Positions 1 through 8,932 of a stretch of 35,031 bases of DNA are shown piece after piece. The notes under the pieces are model-generated. The model was not told the origin of the DNA. It saw only the letters and a program-made list of their open reading frames with translations, and made no database searches. Source of the stretch: Acidimicrobiaceae bacterium (GTDB taxonomy: Bacteria; Actinomycetota; Acidimicrobiia; Acidimicrobiales; RAAP-2); assembly GCA_003161255.1 (NCBI GenBank), contig PMOQ01000023.1, forward strand, positions 1 to 35,031. The letters run 5' to 3'. Each line of letters begins with the position of its first letter. The stretch's first letter is position 1. The translations under genes were made by a program, and so were the position numbers.

Positions 1-151
1 ATCGACGCCGTGCTGCGCGTCGCATGGCCCGGAAGAGGTCCTTGCTCGACAGCGTCGGGACGGCCGCTATGTCAAAGGGGGTGACGTCGGTCGACCCGGT
101 CTGCCACAGGATCTCGGCGCCGTCCGGAGCGACGCGCAGCACGGCGTCGAT
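1..151. repeat. 23-bp perfect inverted repeat (1-23 and 129-151) at the left edge
   Basis: Bases 1-23 are the exact reverse complement of 129-151. The match stops at base 24 and begins exactly at base 1. Both arms lie inside the glycosyltransferase frame. A perfect inverted copy that starts at the first base is more typical of a fold-back chimera at a contig end than of a biological element. Confidence 0.85.
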
Positions 152-688
152 GAGTCGGCCGAACCCGTAGCCGTTGACGCCGACCGTGACCACGATGCGG
201 CGGACCGTCCCGTCGGGGTGGGTGGAGGGTGCGAAGCCGTCGAAGACCGAGCCCTGATAGGACCAGTTGTAGCGGTCCCACTTGTACTGCCCGTAGCGGT
301 GGACGCCGGGTACCCGCGCCAGGATGCGGGCGGACAGCGACGGCCCGTTGACGCGGGCGGCGCTCTCGATGAAGTGGCACGACATCCCCCGGGCCCGGGC
401 GATGGTCATGAACGGGACCGCCGGCAGCGAGCCGGTGCTGACGACCTGGTCCCACTTGCCCTTCTTCAGCACGGAGAGGGCCTTGCGGGTGGTGGTGATC
501 GTCGCCCGGACGTCGTGGGGCATGGCCTTCGGGATGAAGATCCGGTCCTCGTCGCCGAGCAGGGTCCGGCTCTGGACCGTGTCGGCCGTCACCCAGGTGA
601 CCTGGTCCGAGATGCCGACCAGGCGTGGGCGCAACATGTGGAGCTCTTCGAGGTGCCCCCCGGCGCTCGCCACCATCAGCGTTTGCAT
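1..688 (-). CDS. Alg14/Alg13-like (PssD-PssE) glycosyltransferase, 3' truncated by the window edge
   Basis: The frame opens at an ATG at 688 and runs off the left edge without a stop (about 229 codons visible). The N-terminus carries the Alg14/PssD signature VASAGGHLEEL, followed by VSTGSLPAVPF and a HFIESAARVNGPSLSAR segment typical of the membrane-anchoring half of two-part UDP-sugar glycosyltransferases. From about residue 165, RIVVTVGVNGYGFGRLIDAV resembles the start of an Alg13/PssE catalytic half, so this looks like a PssD-PssE fusion. Family knowledge: such proteins add a sugar to a lipid-linked acceptor during polysaccharide synthesis. No strong Shine-Dalgarno is visible before the ATG. 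The last 7-8 codons coincide with a 23-bp inverted repeat at the window edge and may be an assembly artefact, so the true C-terminus is not known. Confidence 0.75.
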   Translation of the reverse strand, partial: MQTLMVASAGGHLEELHMLRPRLVGISDQVTWVTADTVQSRTLLGDEDRIFIPKAMPHDVRATITTTRKALSVLKKGKWDQVVSTGSLPAVPFMTIARARGMSCHFIESAARVNGPSLSARILARVPGVHRYGQYKWDRYNWSYQGSVFDGFAPSTHPDGTVRRIVVTVGVNGYGFGRLIDAVLRVAPDGAEILWQTGSTDVTPFDIAAVPTLSSKDLFRAMRRAARRR

Positions 689-979
689 CTGAGAGTTTTC
701 GCATCCCCCCATCCCGAGGCCGTCCCAGGTCAGGGACCCTTTTGGTGAGACGCCGGTGAGACGGGGGGCGGTGATCCTGTGCGTGATGGCTTCGGGGACC
801 CGGACATGGGGTCTGACCTGGTCGTTCTCGAACCCCAGGCACGCCGCGACGGCGCCACGGCGCCCCCGATCCACCCCTGTGCCGCTCGTCCGCCTCGGTC
901 ATCTGGCCGGTCTGGGCACGACTCCCAGGGTGGCCGTCAGAGCTGCGCTGACCCCGGCCTCTCGTCGACCGTCCCGGAC

Positions 980-2872
980 TCATCCGATCGCCCGCGAGAT
1001 CGCGTCCACCAACGCGTCACCGTTGAGCGGTCCCCCGCCGGTCGGCGCACCCATGGCCACGTACCGCGCCCCCATCTCGTCAGCGAGCGCCCGGGCCACC
1101 CCGAGCGGGCGGGGTGAGGCCTCGCAGTCGACCACCAACGCGTCCAGCCCGCCGGCCCGGCAGGCCCGGGCCGACTCGAGCGCGCACTCGACGGGGTCGA
1201 GACCGTCGGGCGCCCACGTCGCCCGCCCATCGGTGACGACCACCACGATCGGATGCGATCCGGCCCGGCGGTCCTCGAGCGCCAGGGTTCGGGCGGCGTC
1301 GATCCCCGCGGCGAGCGGGGTCCTCCCGCCGGTTGCGATGTCGGCGAGCCGGGCCAGGGCGACCTCGGTGGACGACGTCGGTCGCAACACCACCTCGGCG
1401 GAGCGGTCCCGATAGGCCACGAGGGCGATGCGGTCGCGGCGCTGGTAGGCGTCTGCGACCAGCGCCAGCACGGCGTCACGAGCCGCGCCGACCCGCTCGG
1501 CCACCCCCATCGACCCGGACGTGTCGACCGCCAGCACGATCACGTTGTCGCCCCGGTGCTCACGACGGGCCAGGCGGAGGTCCTCGGCCTGGATCCGCAT
1601 CGGCCTGGCGCCCAAGGTCCGGACCGCCGTCGCGACGACGGTCGCCCCGGGTGCGAGTTGCCCGGTGGCCCCGGGCGATGCCCGGTCGGCGCCGATCACG
1701 CGACCGCGCCCCAAAGGCTCGGACTCCTTCGTCCTGCCGCGGCCGGCCCGCGTCGCCCCACCGGGCCGGGTCGCACCGAGCAGTTCGGCCAGTGCCGAAC
1801 GGTCGGCGGCCATCGACGGGGGCTGGGCCCGCTGTTGGGATGCCGGATGCGGTTCGGCGGTCGGCTCACCCCGGTCGGCTGCCCCACCGGCGGCCCCGGC
1901 CGACCCGGGCCGGTCCGGGCCCGCATCGGATCCGGAGGTCGGCGCACCGGGGGCCGGCGTTTGCGACCCGCCGAGGGCGTCGGACAGCAGCTGGTCCAGC
2001 TCGGACTGGCCCACCCCCGAGCCACCGAAGGGGGTGCGGCGCCGGTGCCCGAGGGCGAGCGGTGCCACCGTCACCACCTCGTCGTCGGTGGCCGCGTCCC
2101 TGCCCCGCCATCCGGCCAGGGCGGCGGCGGCCCGGCAGATCACGAGGTCGGCCCGCAACCCCTCGGCGCCTGCGGCCACGCACAGCCCGGCGACGGCCCG
2201 CTCGAGCCCCGCCGCCAGGGGGACCGGGCGTGTCGCCCGCAACCGTGCCGCGAGTCCGGCCTCGGCACCCGACCACGTCGACACGAAGCCGGCCGGGTCG
2301 GCGTCGAAGGCCAGCCGTCGCCGGACCGCCTCCGCGCGCGCGTCGGAGTCGGCCGGGGTGCTCACCCGGACCGACAGGCCGAAGCGGTCGAGCAGCTGCG
2401 GGCGCAGCTCGCCCTCCTCGGGGTTCATGGAGCCGATCAGGACGAAGCGGCTCGGGTGGGCGTGGGAGACCCCGTCGCGCTCGACCCGGTTGACGCCCGT
2501 CGCCGCCGCGTCGAGCAGCACGTCGACCAGGTGGTCGGCCAGCAGGTTGACCTCGTCCACGTAGAGGACGCCGCCGTGGGCGGCGGCCAGCAACCCGGCC
2601 TGGAAGCGGTGCTCCCCCTCGGCCAGGATCGCCGCAACGTCGACCGAGCCGACGACGCGGTCCTCGGTCGCGCCGAGCGGGATCTCGACGAACGGCGCCC
2701 CGTCGGGCAGGAGCGACGCCAGGCCGCGGGCCGCGGTGGTCTTGGCCGACCCCTTGTCCCCCCGCAGCAGCACCCCCCCGATGGCCGGGTCGACGGCCAC
2801 GAGCAGCAGCGCCAGCACAAGCTCGTCCAGGCCGACCAGCGCCGATATCGGGTAGACCGGCGTCGCGTTCAT
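980..2872 (-). CDS. ChlI/ChlD-like fused AAA+ and VWA chelatase subunit (probable cobaltochelatase ATPase)
   Basis: 630 residues. An N-terminal AAA+ module has Walker A GDKGSAKTT (about residues 39-47) and a Walker B-like LYVDEVNLL, with the chelatase-type SMNPEEGELRPQLLDRF sensor segment. A low-complexity Pro/Ala/Gly linker (about 330-390) follows, then a von Willebrand A domain with the MIDAS motif DTSGS and a later TDGRATW. This is the ChlI plus ChlD order of magnesium chelatases. In B12 operons such fusions are thought to replace CobS/CobT and drive cobalt insertion by CobN. The ATG at 2872 overlaps the cobN stop (ATGA) and has a GAGGAGGAC Shine-Dalgarno inside the end of cobN. Cobaltochelatase rather than magnesium chelatase is inferred from the fused partner and the absence of chlorophyll genes. 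Confidence 0.9.
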   Translation of the reverse strand: MNATPVYPISALVGLDELVLALLLVAVDPAIGGVLLRGDKGSAKTTAARGLASLLPDGAPFVEIPLGATEDRVVGSVDVAAILAEGEHRFQAGLLAAAHGGVLYVDEVNLLADHLVDVLLDAAATGVNRVERDGVSHAHPSRFVLIGSMNPEEGELRPQLLDRFGLSVRVSTPADSDARAEAVRRRLAFDADPAGFVSTWSGAEAGLAARLRATRPVPLAAGLERAVAGLCVAAGAEGLRADLVICRAAAALAGWRGRDAATDDEVVTVAPLALGHRRRTPFGGSGVGQSELDQLLSDALGGSQTPAPGAPTSGSDAGPDRPGSAGAAGGAADRGEPTAEPHPASQQRAQPPSMAADRSALAELLGATRPGGATRAGRGRTKESEPLGRGRVIGADRASPGATGQLAPGATVVATAVRTLGARPMRIQAEDLRLARREHRGDNVIVLAVDTSGSMGVAERVGAARDAVLALVADAYQRRDRIALVAYRDRSAEVVLRPTSSTEVALARLADIATGGRTPLAAGIDAARTLALEDRRAGSHPIVVVVTDGRATWAPDGLDPVECALESARACRAGGLDALVVDCEASPRPLGVARALADEMGARYVAMGAPTGGGPLNGDALVDAISRAIG

Positions 2873-5800
2873 CTGTCCTCCTCCATGCCCTCGCCCTCCA
2901 GGATCGCCGAGCGCAGCGTCGTGAGCGCCTCGGCCGACGGCTCCCACAACCCCCGCTCGACCGCCTCGAGCAGCCGCTCCGCGATCGCGCGCAGCGCCCA
3001 CGGGTTCGACTGGGCGAAGAACTTCCGCCGCGCCGCGTCCCCGACGTAGGCCTCCGTCACCCGCTCGTACATCCAGTCCTCGAGCACGTCGGCGGTGGCG
3101 TCGTAGCCGAACAGGTAGTCGACCGTCGCCGCCATCTCGAAGGCCCCCTTGTAGCCGTGGTTCTCCATGGCGGCCAGCCACTTCGGGTTGAGCACCCGGG
3201 TGCGCACGACCCGGGCCGCCTCCTCGGCCAGGGAGCGGACCCGGGGCCGGGCCGGGTTGGCCGAGTCGCCGAACCAGGCCTTGGGCTGGCGGCCCGACAG
3301 CGCCCGGGCCGCCGCCACCATGCCGCCGTGGTCCTGGAGGTAGTCGTCGGAGTCGAAGATGTCGTGCTCGCGGTTGTCCTGGTTCTTGATCGCGATCTCG
3401 ATCCGGGCGAGACGCTGCGCGAACACGTCCTCGGCCGGCCGGGCCGCTCCCCCGGCCCCGTAGGCCCAGCCGCCCCAGGCGACGTAGACCGACGCCAGGT
3501 CGGCGTCGTCGCGCCAGTCCCCCGACTCGAGCAGGGCCAGGATCCCCGACCCGTAGGCGCCGGGCTTCGGACCGAACACGCGGGGCTCGTCGGCACCGAC
3601 CCGGGCCACCGGGTTGTCGGCCCCGCCGTCGGATGCCGTCGCGGCCAGCCGGACCGCCCCCTCCAGCAGGTCCAGCACGTGGGGGAAGGCGTCCCGGAAG
3701 AAGCCCGACACCCGCAACGTGACGTCGACGCGGGGGCGGCCGAGCTCTGCCGCCCCGATCAGCTCCAACCCCTCGACCCGTCCGCTGCCCTCGGCCCAGC
3801 GCGGCCGGACGCCCAGCAGCGCCAGCGCTTCTGCGATGTCGTCGCCGCCGGTGCGCATCGCGCTGGTGCCCCAGACGACCAACCCGACCGAGGCCGGGTA
3901 GCGGCCCTCCTCGGCCAGGTGCCGCTCGAGGACCCGGTCGGCCAGCTGCACGCCGACATCCCAGGCCAGCCGGGACGGCACCGCGCGGGGATCGAGCGCG
4001 TAGAAGTTGCGACCGGTCGGGAGCACGTTGGCCATGCCGCGCGTCGGCGCGCCGCTCGGCCCGGGGGAGACGAAGTGGCCATCGAGCGCGGCCAGCACCG
4101 AGTCGATCTCGGCGGTGGTGCCCGCGAGCGCGGGGGCGAGGCGCGCGCAGACCCACGCGAGCACCGGCGTGTCCGGGGCTCCGTCGCCGACTGCGCTCGG
4201 GTGGTCCCAGCGGTGACGTTGGCAGATCTCGAGACGACGCAGGCACTCGGCCTCCAACGCGTCGAGGTCGGTGCGCGACAGCGAGTCCGGTTCCCCGAGG
4301 CCGAGCGCATCGGCGACCTCGGCGCGCAGCGATCCCACGCCGCCCTGGGGCAGCCGGGTGATCGCGGCGACCATGTCGAGCTCGGCTCGGCCGGTCGGCG
4401 GCCGCCCGAGCACGTGCAGGCCGCCGCGGATCTGGGCGTCCTTCAGCTCGCACAGATAGCCGTCCACGTCGACGAGGACGTCGTCGAACGCCGGGTCGTG
4501 GAAGCCGCCCTCGCCGGCCGGCACGGCCAGGCCGAGGTCGCGGTGGATCTCGGCCTGGACCAGCGCGTCCCACACCTGGGCCCGGATCGTCGGCAGCTTG
4601 GACGGGTCGAGGGCAAGCAGCTGGGCGTGCCGGTCGAGCAGCTCCTCCAGCTTGGCCACGTCGTCGTAGGAGTCGGCCCGGGTGAGCGGCGGGACCAGGT
4701 GGTCCACCACCACGGCGTGGGTGCGCCGCTTCGCCTGGGTCCCCTCGCCGGGGTCGTTGACGACGAAGGGATAGACAAGCGGGAGATTGCCCAACGCAGC
4801 GTCGGGGAAGCACGCCGACGACAACCCGACCCCCTTGCCCGGCAGCCACTCGAGCGTCCCGTGCTTGCCCACGTGGACGACTGCGTGGGCCCCGAACCCC
4901 TCCTCGAGCCACCGGTAGAAGGCCAGGTAGTGGTGCGTCGGGGCGAGATCGGGCGAGTGGTAGACGGCCACCGGGTTCTCCCCGAACCCCCGCGGCGGCT
5001 GCACGGCCACGACGACGTTGCCGAACGGGAGCCCGGAGAAATAGAAGGACCGGTCGGCCCCGCTCCTCTCGACCGAGACGGCGCCCGGCGCGGCACCCCA
5101 GTGCTCCTCGACGGCCCGCCGGGCCGGCTCGGGCAGGCCGGCGAACCAGTCCCGGTACCGCTCGACCGGGAAGCGGCCGAGGGCGGCCGACGCCGGCGCG
5201 GCGCTTTCCCCGTAGACGAGGCCGTCGGCGAGCTCGGCCATCAGCTCGTCGCCGGTGCCCGCGTACGGATCGAGCGAGTAGCCGGCCCGGGCCATCGACG
5301 CCAGGAGATCGAGCACCGAGGCCGGCGTGTCGAGCCCGACCGCGTTGCCGAGCCGGCTCCGCTTGGTCGGGTACGCGGAGAGGACGAGCGCGACGCGCCG
5401 CTCGGCGACCGGGATCGATCGCAACCGGCCGAGAGCGACGGCCAGGCCGGCCACCCGCGCGACCCGGTCGGGCACGGTCCGGTACGCGTTGACCGCCGCC
5501 CCGAGCCCGTCGCCGTCGTCGACCTCCTCCTTGAAGGAGAACGGCACCGAGATGATGCGGCCGTCGAACTCGGGTATGGCCACCGACATGGCCACGTCAA
5601 CCGGCGACAGGCCGATCGGCGCGTCGACCCAGGTCTGCGCGTCGGTGGTCGCACAGATCGCCTGGACGACCGGCACGTCGAGCGACGCCAGCGTCCCGGG
5701 GTCCCAGCACTCGGTGCTCTCGGCCATGGAGCCCGCCGCGAGCACCGTGGTCACCACCGCGTCGACGCCGATCCCTCGGAGCAGATCGATGACCGGATGC

Positions 5801-6417
5801 ACGTCGTCGGACTCCCGGGACCGCAATGAATAGGAGTACAGGGCGACGGCGTTGGCCCCGGCCCGCTCGATGGCACCGCACAGCTCGTCGACGAACCGAG
5901 TGTTCCCGGCCACGTAGTGGGCCCGGTAGAAGATGACGGCGACGGTCGGGCGCCCGGGCGCCCGGGGGCGGGTGCCGAAGGGGCCGCACTCGGGGACGAC
6001 CGTGGCCGGTCCGAAGCCGTGCTCGGTGCCGAGCACGCGGTCCGAGACGAACCGGAGGAACTGCTCGAGGTTGGACGGTCCGCCCTGGACCAGGTAGTCG
6101 AACGCGCCGAGGAGCGTCGGCAGTGGCACCGACGACGCCTCGGCCAGCTCGCGGTCGAAGAACGCCTCGCCGCCGAACGCGAGCAGCGGCACCGCCGCCT
6201 CGGCGCTGGCGACCCGCAACCGGTCGAACGGCCCCGCCCAGGCCTGTCGACCGCCGAGGAGCCGGACCGCGACGAGGTCCACGCCGTCGAGCGATGGCAC
6301 GGCCTCGAGCCGGTGCGGGTTGGACGCCCGGAGTGCGCCGAGCTCGGCGGGGAGTGCCTCGGCCAGCGTCCGGAGGCCCAGCAACTCCGTGTCGGCATTG
6401 GTCAGGAAGAGGATCAC
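2869..6417 (-). CDS. cobN: Cobaltochelatase large subunit CobN
   Basis: 1182 residues, close to the usual CobN length of about 1200. It inserts cobalt into hydrogenobyrinic acid a,c-diamide in the aerobic B12 pathway. CobN/BchH hallmarks are visible: VAVIFYRAHYVAGNT (about 165-180), VGKHGTLEWLPGKG (about 515), NDPGEGTQAKRRTHAVVVDH, MANVLPTGRNFYALDP, and a C-terminal FDSDDYLQDHGGM block. Start choice: a GTG at 6417 overlaps the cobQ TGA as GTGA and has GGGGGAGC just upstream. The open frame continues further upstream, but that part is the cobQ region read in another frame. The stop overlaps the start of the chelatase ATPase gene, so both subunits should be made together. Confidence 0.97.
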   Translation of the reverse strand: MILFLTNADTELLGLRTLAEALPAELGALRASNPHRLEAVPSLDGVDLVAVRLLGGRQAWAGPFDRLRVASAEAAVPLLAFGGEAFFDRELAEASSVPLPTLLGAFDYLVQGGPSNLEQFLRFVSDRVLGTEHGFGPATVVPECGPFGTRPRAPGRPTVAVIFYRAHYVAGNTRFVDELCGAIERAGANAVALYSYSLRSRESDDVHPVIDLLRGIGVDAVVTTVLAAGSMAESTECWDPGTLASLDVPVVQAICATTDAQTWVDAPIGLSPVDVAMSVAIPEFDGRIISVPFSFKEEVDDGDGLGAAVNAYRTVPDRVARVAGLAVALGRLRSIPVAERRVALVLSAYPTKRSRLGNAVGLDTPASVLDLLASMARAGYSLDPYAGTGDELMAELADGLVYGESAAPASAALGRFPVERYRDWFAGLPEPARRAVEEHWGAAPGAVSVERSGADRSFYFSGLPFGNVVVAVQPPRGFGENPVAVYHSPDLAPTHHYLAFYRWLEEGFGAHAVVHVGKHGTLEWLPGKGVGLSSACFPDAALGNLPLVYPFVVNDPGEGTQAKRRTHAVVVDHLVPPLTRADSYDDVAKLEELLDRHAQLLALDPSKLPTIRAQVWDALVQAEIHRDLGLAVPAGEGGFHDPAFDDVLVDVDGYLCELKDAQIRGGLHVLGRPPTGRAELDMVAAITRLPQGGVGSLRAEVADALGLGEPDSLSRTDLDALEAECLRRLEICQRHRWDHPSAVGDGAPDTPVLAWVCARLAPALAGTTAEIDSVLAALDGHFVSPGPSGAPTRGMANVLPTGRNFYALDPRAVPSRLAWDVGVQLADRVLERHLAEEGRYPASVGLVVWGTSAMRTGGDDIAEALALLGVRPRWAEGSGRVEGLELIGAAELGRPRVDVTLRVSGFFRDAFPHVLDLLEGAVRLAATASDGGADNPVARVGADEPRVFGPKPGAYGSGILALLESGDWRDDADLASVYVAWGGWAYGAGGAARPAEDVFAQRLARIEIAIKNQDNREHDIFDSDDYLQDHGGMVAAARALSGRQPKAWFGDSANPARPRVRSLAEEAARVVRTRVLNPKWLAAMENHGYKGAFEMAATVDYLFGYDATADVLEDWMYERVTEAYVGDAARRKFFAQSNPWALRAIAERLLEAVERGLWEPSAEALTTLRSAILEGEGMEEDR

Positions 6418-7955
6418 GCGAGCTCCCCCGCCGCGATGATCCGCCACAGCGCGTCGAGGTCGAGATGGGCCTCGCAAGCGTCGGCGACCCGATCGACCTG
6501 GGCCAGCCTGATCCCCGCGAACGACACGCCGCTGCGCTCGCGACGCTTGCCCCGACGTTGCGCCACCGCCTCGAGCAAACCGGCCCGGAACTCGTCGTTC
6601 TCGAGCACGCCGTGCAGGGTCGTGGCGAAGATGCCGCGACCGGTGTCGGCGACACCCTCGGGCTCGGTTCCGCCCTCGGGCCCGTCGAGCTCGAACCACG
6701 TCTCGACGCCCTCGCCGGGCTCCACCCGCCCGTGATGGATCTCGTACCCGGTGACGGGCGCCCCGCTCGAGCGCTCCCGACCCCGGCGACGAACGGTCCT
6801 CTTCTCGGCGACGAACGTCGTGTCGACGTCGAGAAGCCCCAGCGCGTCGGTCGTCCCCGGGGCCGCCTCGATCCCGGCCTCGTCGATGATGCGTCTGCCG
6901 AGCATCTGGTAGCCACCGCAGAGCCCGAGCACCACCGGGGCCCGGGCACCGGCGAGCATCCGGGCCAACGCCGTCTCGAAGCCCCGCCGGCGCAGCCAGT
7001 CGAGATCGCCGACGGTTGACTTGCTTCCGGGCAGCACGACCAGGTCCGGGTCGGCGAGCTGCGATGCGTGTTCGACCCAACGGACCGAGACCCCCGGTTC
7101 GGTCGCCATGGCGTCGAGGTCGGTGAAGTTGGAGATCCTCGGGTATCGGAGCACCGCGACGTCGATCGGATCGCCCCCCGTCGCGTCTGCCCGGTTCCCA
7201 CCCCAGACCGAGCCCGCGGCGAGCGCGAGCGAGTCCTCGGCATCGATGGTCACGCCGTCGAGCCACGGGATGACACCGAGCGTCGGCACGCCGGTGCGCT
7301 CCTCGAGCTGGCTTGGCCCGGTGCCGAGAAGGGCCGGATCCCCCCTGAGCTTGTTGATGATGAACCCGCGCACGCAACGACGCAGGTCGGCCGGCAGGAG
7401 CTCGACGGTGCCGAACAGGTGGGCGAACACGCCACCCCGGTCGATGTCGCCGACCACCACGGCGGGAATCCCTGCCGCGTCGGCGAGACCGAGGTTGACC
7501 AGGTCCGCCTTCATCAGGTTGATCTCGGCCGGGCTGCCCGCACCCTCCAAGACGACGACGTCGAAGCGCCGCCGGAGCCCGGTGAGCGCGTCGAGCACGG
7601 TGTCGCGGAGCTCTGGCTTGGCCAGCTGGAAGTCGGCCGCGTCGAGCGTCTTCCACGGCCGGCCCATCACGATCACCTGGCTTCGCCGCTCGCCGACCGG
7701 CTTCAACAGGATCGGGTTCATCGAGACATGCGCCTCGATGCCGGCCGCCTCGGCCTGGGCCCCCTGGGCCCGACCGATCTCGCAGCCGTCCCTCGTCACG
7801 ACGGAGTTGAGGGACATGTTCTGCCCCTTGAACGGTGCGACGGAGACGCCATGGCGCGACAAGAGCCGGCACATCCCGGCCACGAGCAGGCTCTTGCCCG
7901 AGTTCGACGCGGTGCCACACACCATGACCGCGCCGCTCAGCTTCGGGCCGCTCAT
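6414..7955 (-). CDS. cobQ: Cobyric acid synthase CobQ
   Basis: 513 residues. It amidates the b, d, e and g side chains of adenosylcobyrinic acid a,c-diamide using glutamine and ATP. The N-terminal dethiobiotin-synthetase-like domain has the P-loop CGTASNSGKSLL (residues 13-24) and the CobQ block PFKGQNMSLNS. The C-terminal class I glutamine amidotransferase domain has the nucleophile in LGLCGGYQMLG (near residue 350) and the His in GYEIHHGRV. The ATG at 7955 forms an ATGA overlap with the upstream cobC stop, and the stop overlaps the cobN GTG. Both features fit translational coupling within the operon. Length and motifs are complete, with no sign of damage. Confidence 0.97.
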   Translation of the reverse strand: MSGPKLSGAVMVCGTASNSGKSLLVAGMCRLLSRHGVSVAPFKGQNMSLNSVVTRDGCEIGRAQGAQAEAAGIEAHVSMNPILLKPVGERRSQVIVMGRPWKTLDAADFQLAKPELRDTVLDALTGLRRRFDVVVLEGAGSPAEINLMKADLVNLGLADAAGIPAVVVGDIDRGGVFAHLFGTVELLPADLRRCVRGFIINKLRGDPALLGTGPSQLEERTGVPTLGVIPWLDGVTIDAEDSLALAAGSVWGGNRADATGGDPIDVAVLRYPRISNFTDLDAMATEPGVSVRWVEHASQLADPDLVVLPGSKSTVGDLDWLRRRGFETALARMLAGARAPVVLGLCGGYQMLGRRIIDEAGIEAAPGTTDALGLLDVDTTFVAEKRTVRRRGRERSSGAPVTGYEIHHGRVEPGEGVETWFELDGPEGGTEPEGVADTGRGIFATTLHGVLENDEFRAGLLEAVAQRRGKRRERSGVSFAGIRLAQVDRVADACEAHLDLDALWRIIAAGELA

Positions 7956-8932
7956 CGCTCCGACCCGCCGATCACGGTGGCGACGCTCCGCGTGAGGGCG
8001 TCATCGAGTCGGGCCAATCCCTCGGGTCCGGGCACCGCGACCCGAATGTGGTCGGTCAGCCCGAAGGACGCGCAGTCACGGACGACGACGCCGTGCCGAG
8101 CCAACGCGTCGCGCAGTCCCGCCACATGTGGGACCAGCACGAAATTGGCCTCCGACGGCAACGGGTCGAGCCCGTGGGCGCGCAGCAAGGTCACCAGCTC
8201 GGCGCGGGCTCCGGCGATCTGGACCGACCATCGCCCGACGTCGGCCGACCCCAGGAGCTCTGGGACGGCAGCCAGCGCGACCGGCCCGACCGACCACGCG
8301 GGCTGGCGGCGGGCCAGCCGGCTATGGAGCCCCGGAACATCCAGGGCCGCGCCGTCGTCTTCGGGCACGACCACGTACCCGACGCGGAGGCCCGGGCACG
8401 CGAGCACCTTGGTCAGGGAACCCAGCACGACCGAGGTCCCCGACCGTCCGGGTGCGGTCCATCGGCCGGTGGCCAGCGGGTAGAACGCCTCGTCCCACAC
8501 CTCGGCGTGGGCGTCGACGCCGGCCAGTCGGCCGGTCGGATTGTGGGGATCGGAACGGAAGGTCGGCCCCGAGCGGTCACGAACCGGGATGTGGCGCCAA
8601 TAGAGAGAGAACTCCGGCTCGTCCACCCATCCCCGCCCGAGCTCGGTGGCTACGAGGGCGATGGCCTCGGCGCCGCCATTGGTCAGGAGGACCCGTTGCG
8701 GATCGATCCCGAGCACCTTGGCCAGCTCCCCCGTCGCCGCGTCGAGATCGGACCGGTCCGGATACCGGCCGAGCGTGGCCGCCGAGGCGTGCCGCCGGAC
8801 GATCGGGGTCGGGTCGGGGGCGAACGGGTTGAGGCTCATCGACAGGTCGAGCACCTGATCCGGGTCGAGGCCGAGCGACGCCGCCACCAGCCGGCCGTCG
8901 CCCCCGTGCTCGCCCGGCGCAACGACGCTCAC
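7952..8932 (-). CDS. cobC: Threonine-phosphate decarboxylase-like PLP aminotransferase-fold enzyme (CobC; CobD in Salmonella)
   Basis: 326 residues. It is a fold type I PLP enzyme of the histidinol-phosphate aminotransferase group. In B12 operons this family decarboxylates threonine phosphate to aminopropanol phosphate, the linker to the lower ligand. Visible motifs are SMSLNPFAPDP near the N-terminus, LLTNGGAEAIALVA, SDPHNPTGRLAG, the PLP-lysine segment LGSLTKVLACPGLRVGY (Lys about 175), and a C-terminal HIRVAVPG. I start it at the GTG at 8932, which overlaps the cbiB TGA as GTGA. A longer open frame upstream is the cbiB region in another frame. Placement between cbiB and cobQ supports the decarboxylase role over histidine biosynthesis. 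Confidence 0.9.
   Translation of the reverse strand: MSVVAPGEHGGDGRLVAASLGLDPDQVLDLSMSLNPFAPDPTPIVRRHASAATLGRYPDRSDLDAATGELAKVLGIDPQRVLLTNGGAEAIALVATELGRGWVDEPEFSLYWRHIPVRDRSGPTFRSDPHNPTGRLAGVDAHAEVWDEAFYPLATGRWTAPGRSGTSVVLGSLTKVLACPGLRVGYVVVPEDDGAALDVPGLHSRLARRQPAWSVGPVALAAVPELLGSADVGRWSVQIAGARAELVTLLRAHGLDPLPSEANFVLVPHVAGLRDALARHGVVVRDCASFGLTDHIRVAVPGPEGLARLDDALTRSVATVIGGSER

Noticed and set aside
72-983. Long minus-strand open frame rich in Arg, His and Pro
   Set aside because: It is an out-of-frame reading of the glycosyltransferase gene and its upstream gap; composition is not protein-like.
2873-4912. N-terminal extension of the chelatase ATPase into cobN
   Set aside because: The extension is the cobN coding region in another frame. 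The ATG at 2872 has a ribosome binding site and the operon's usual overlap.
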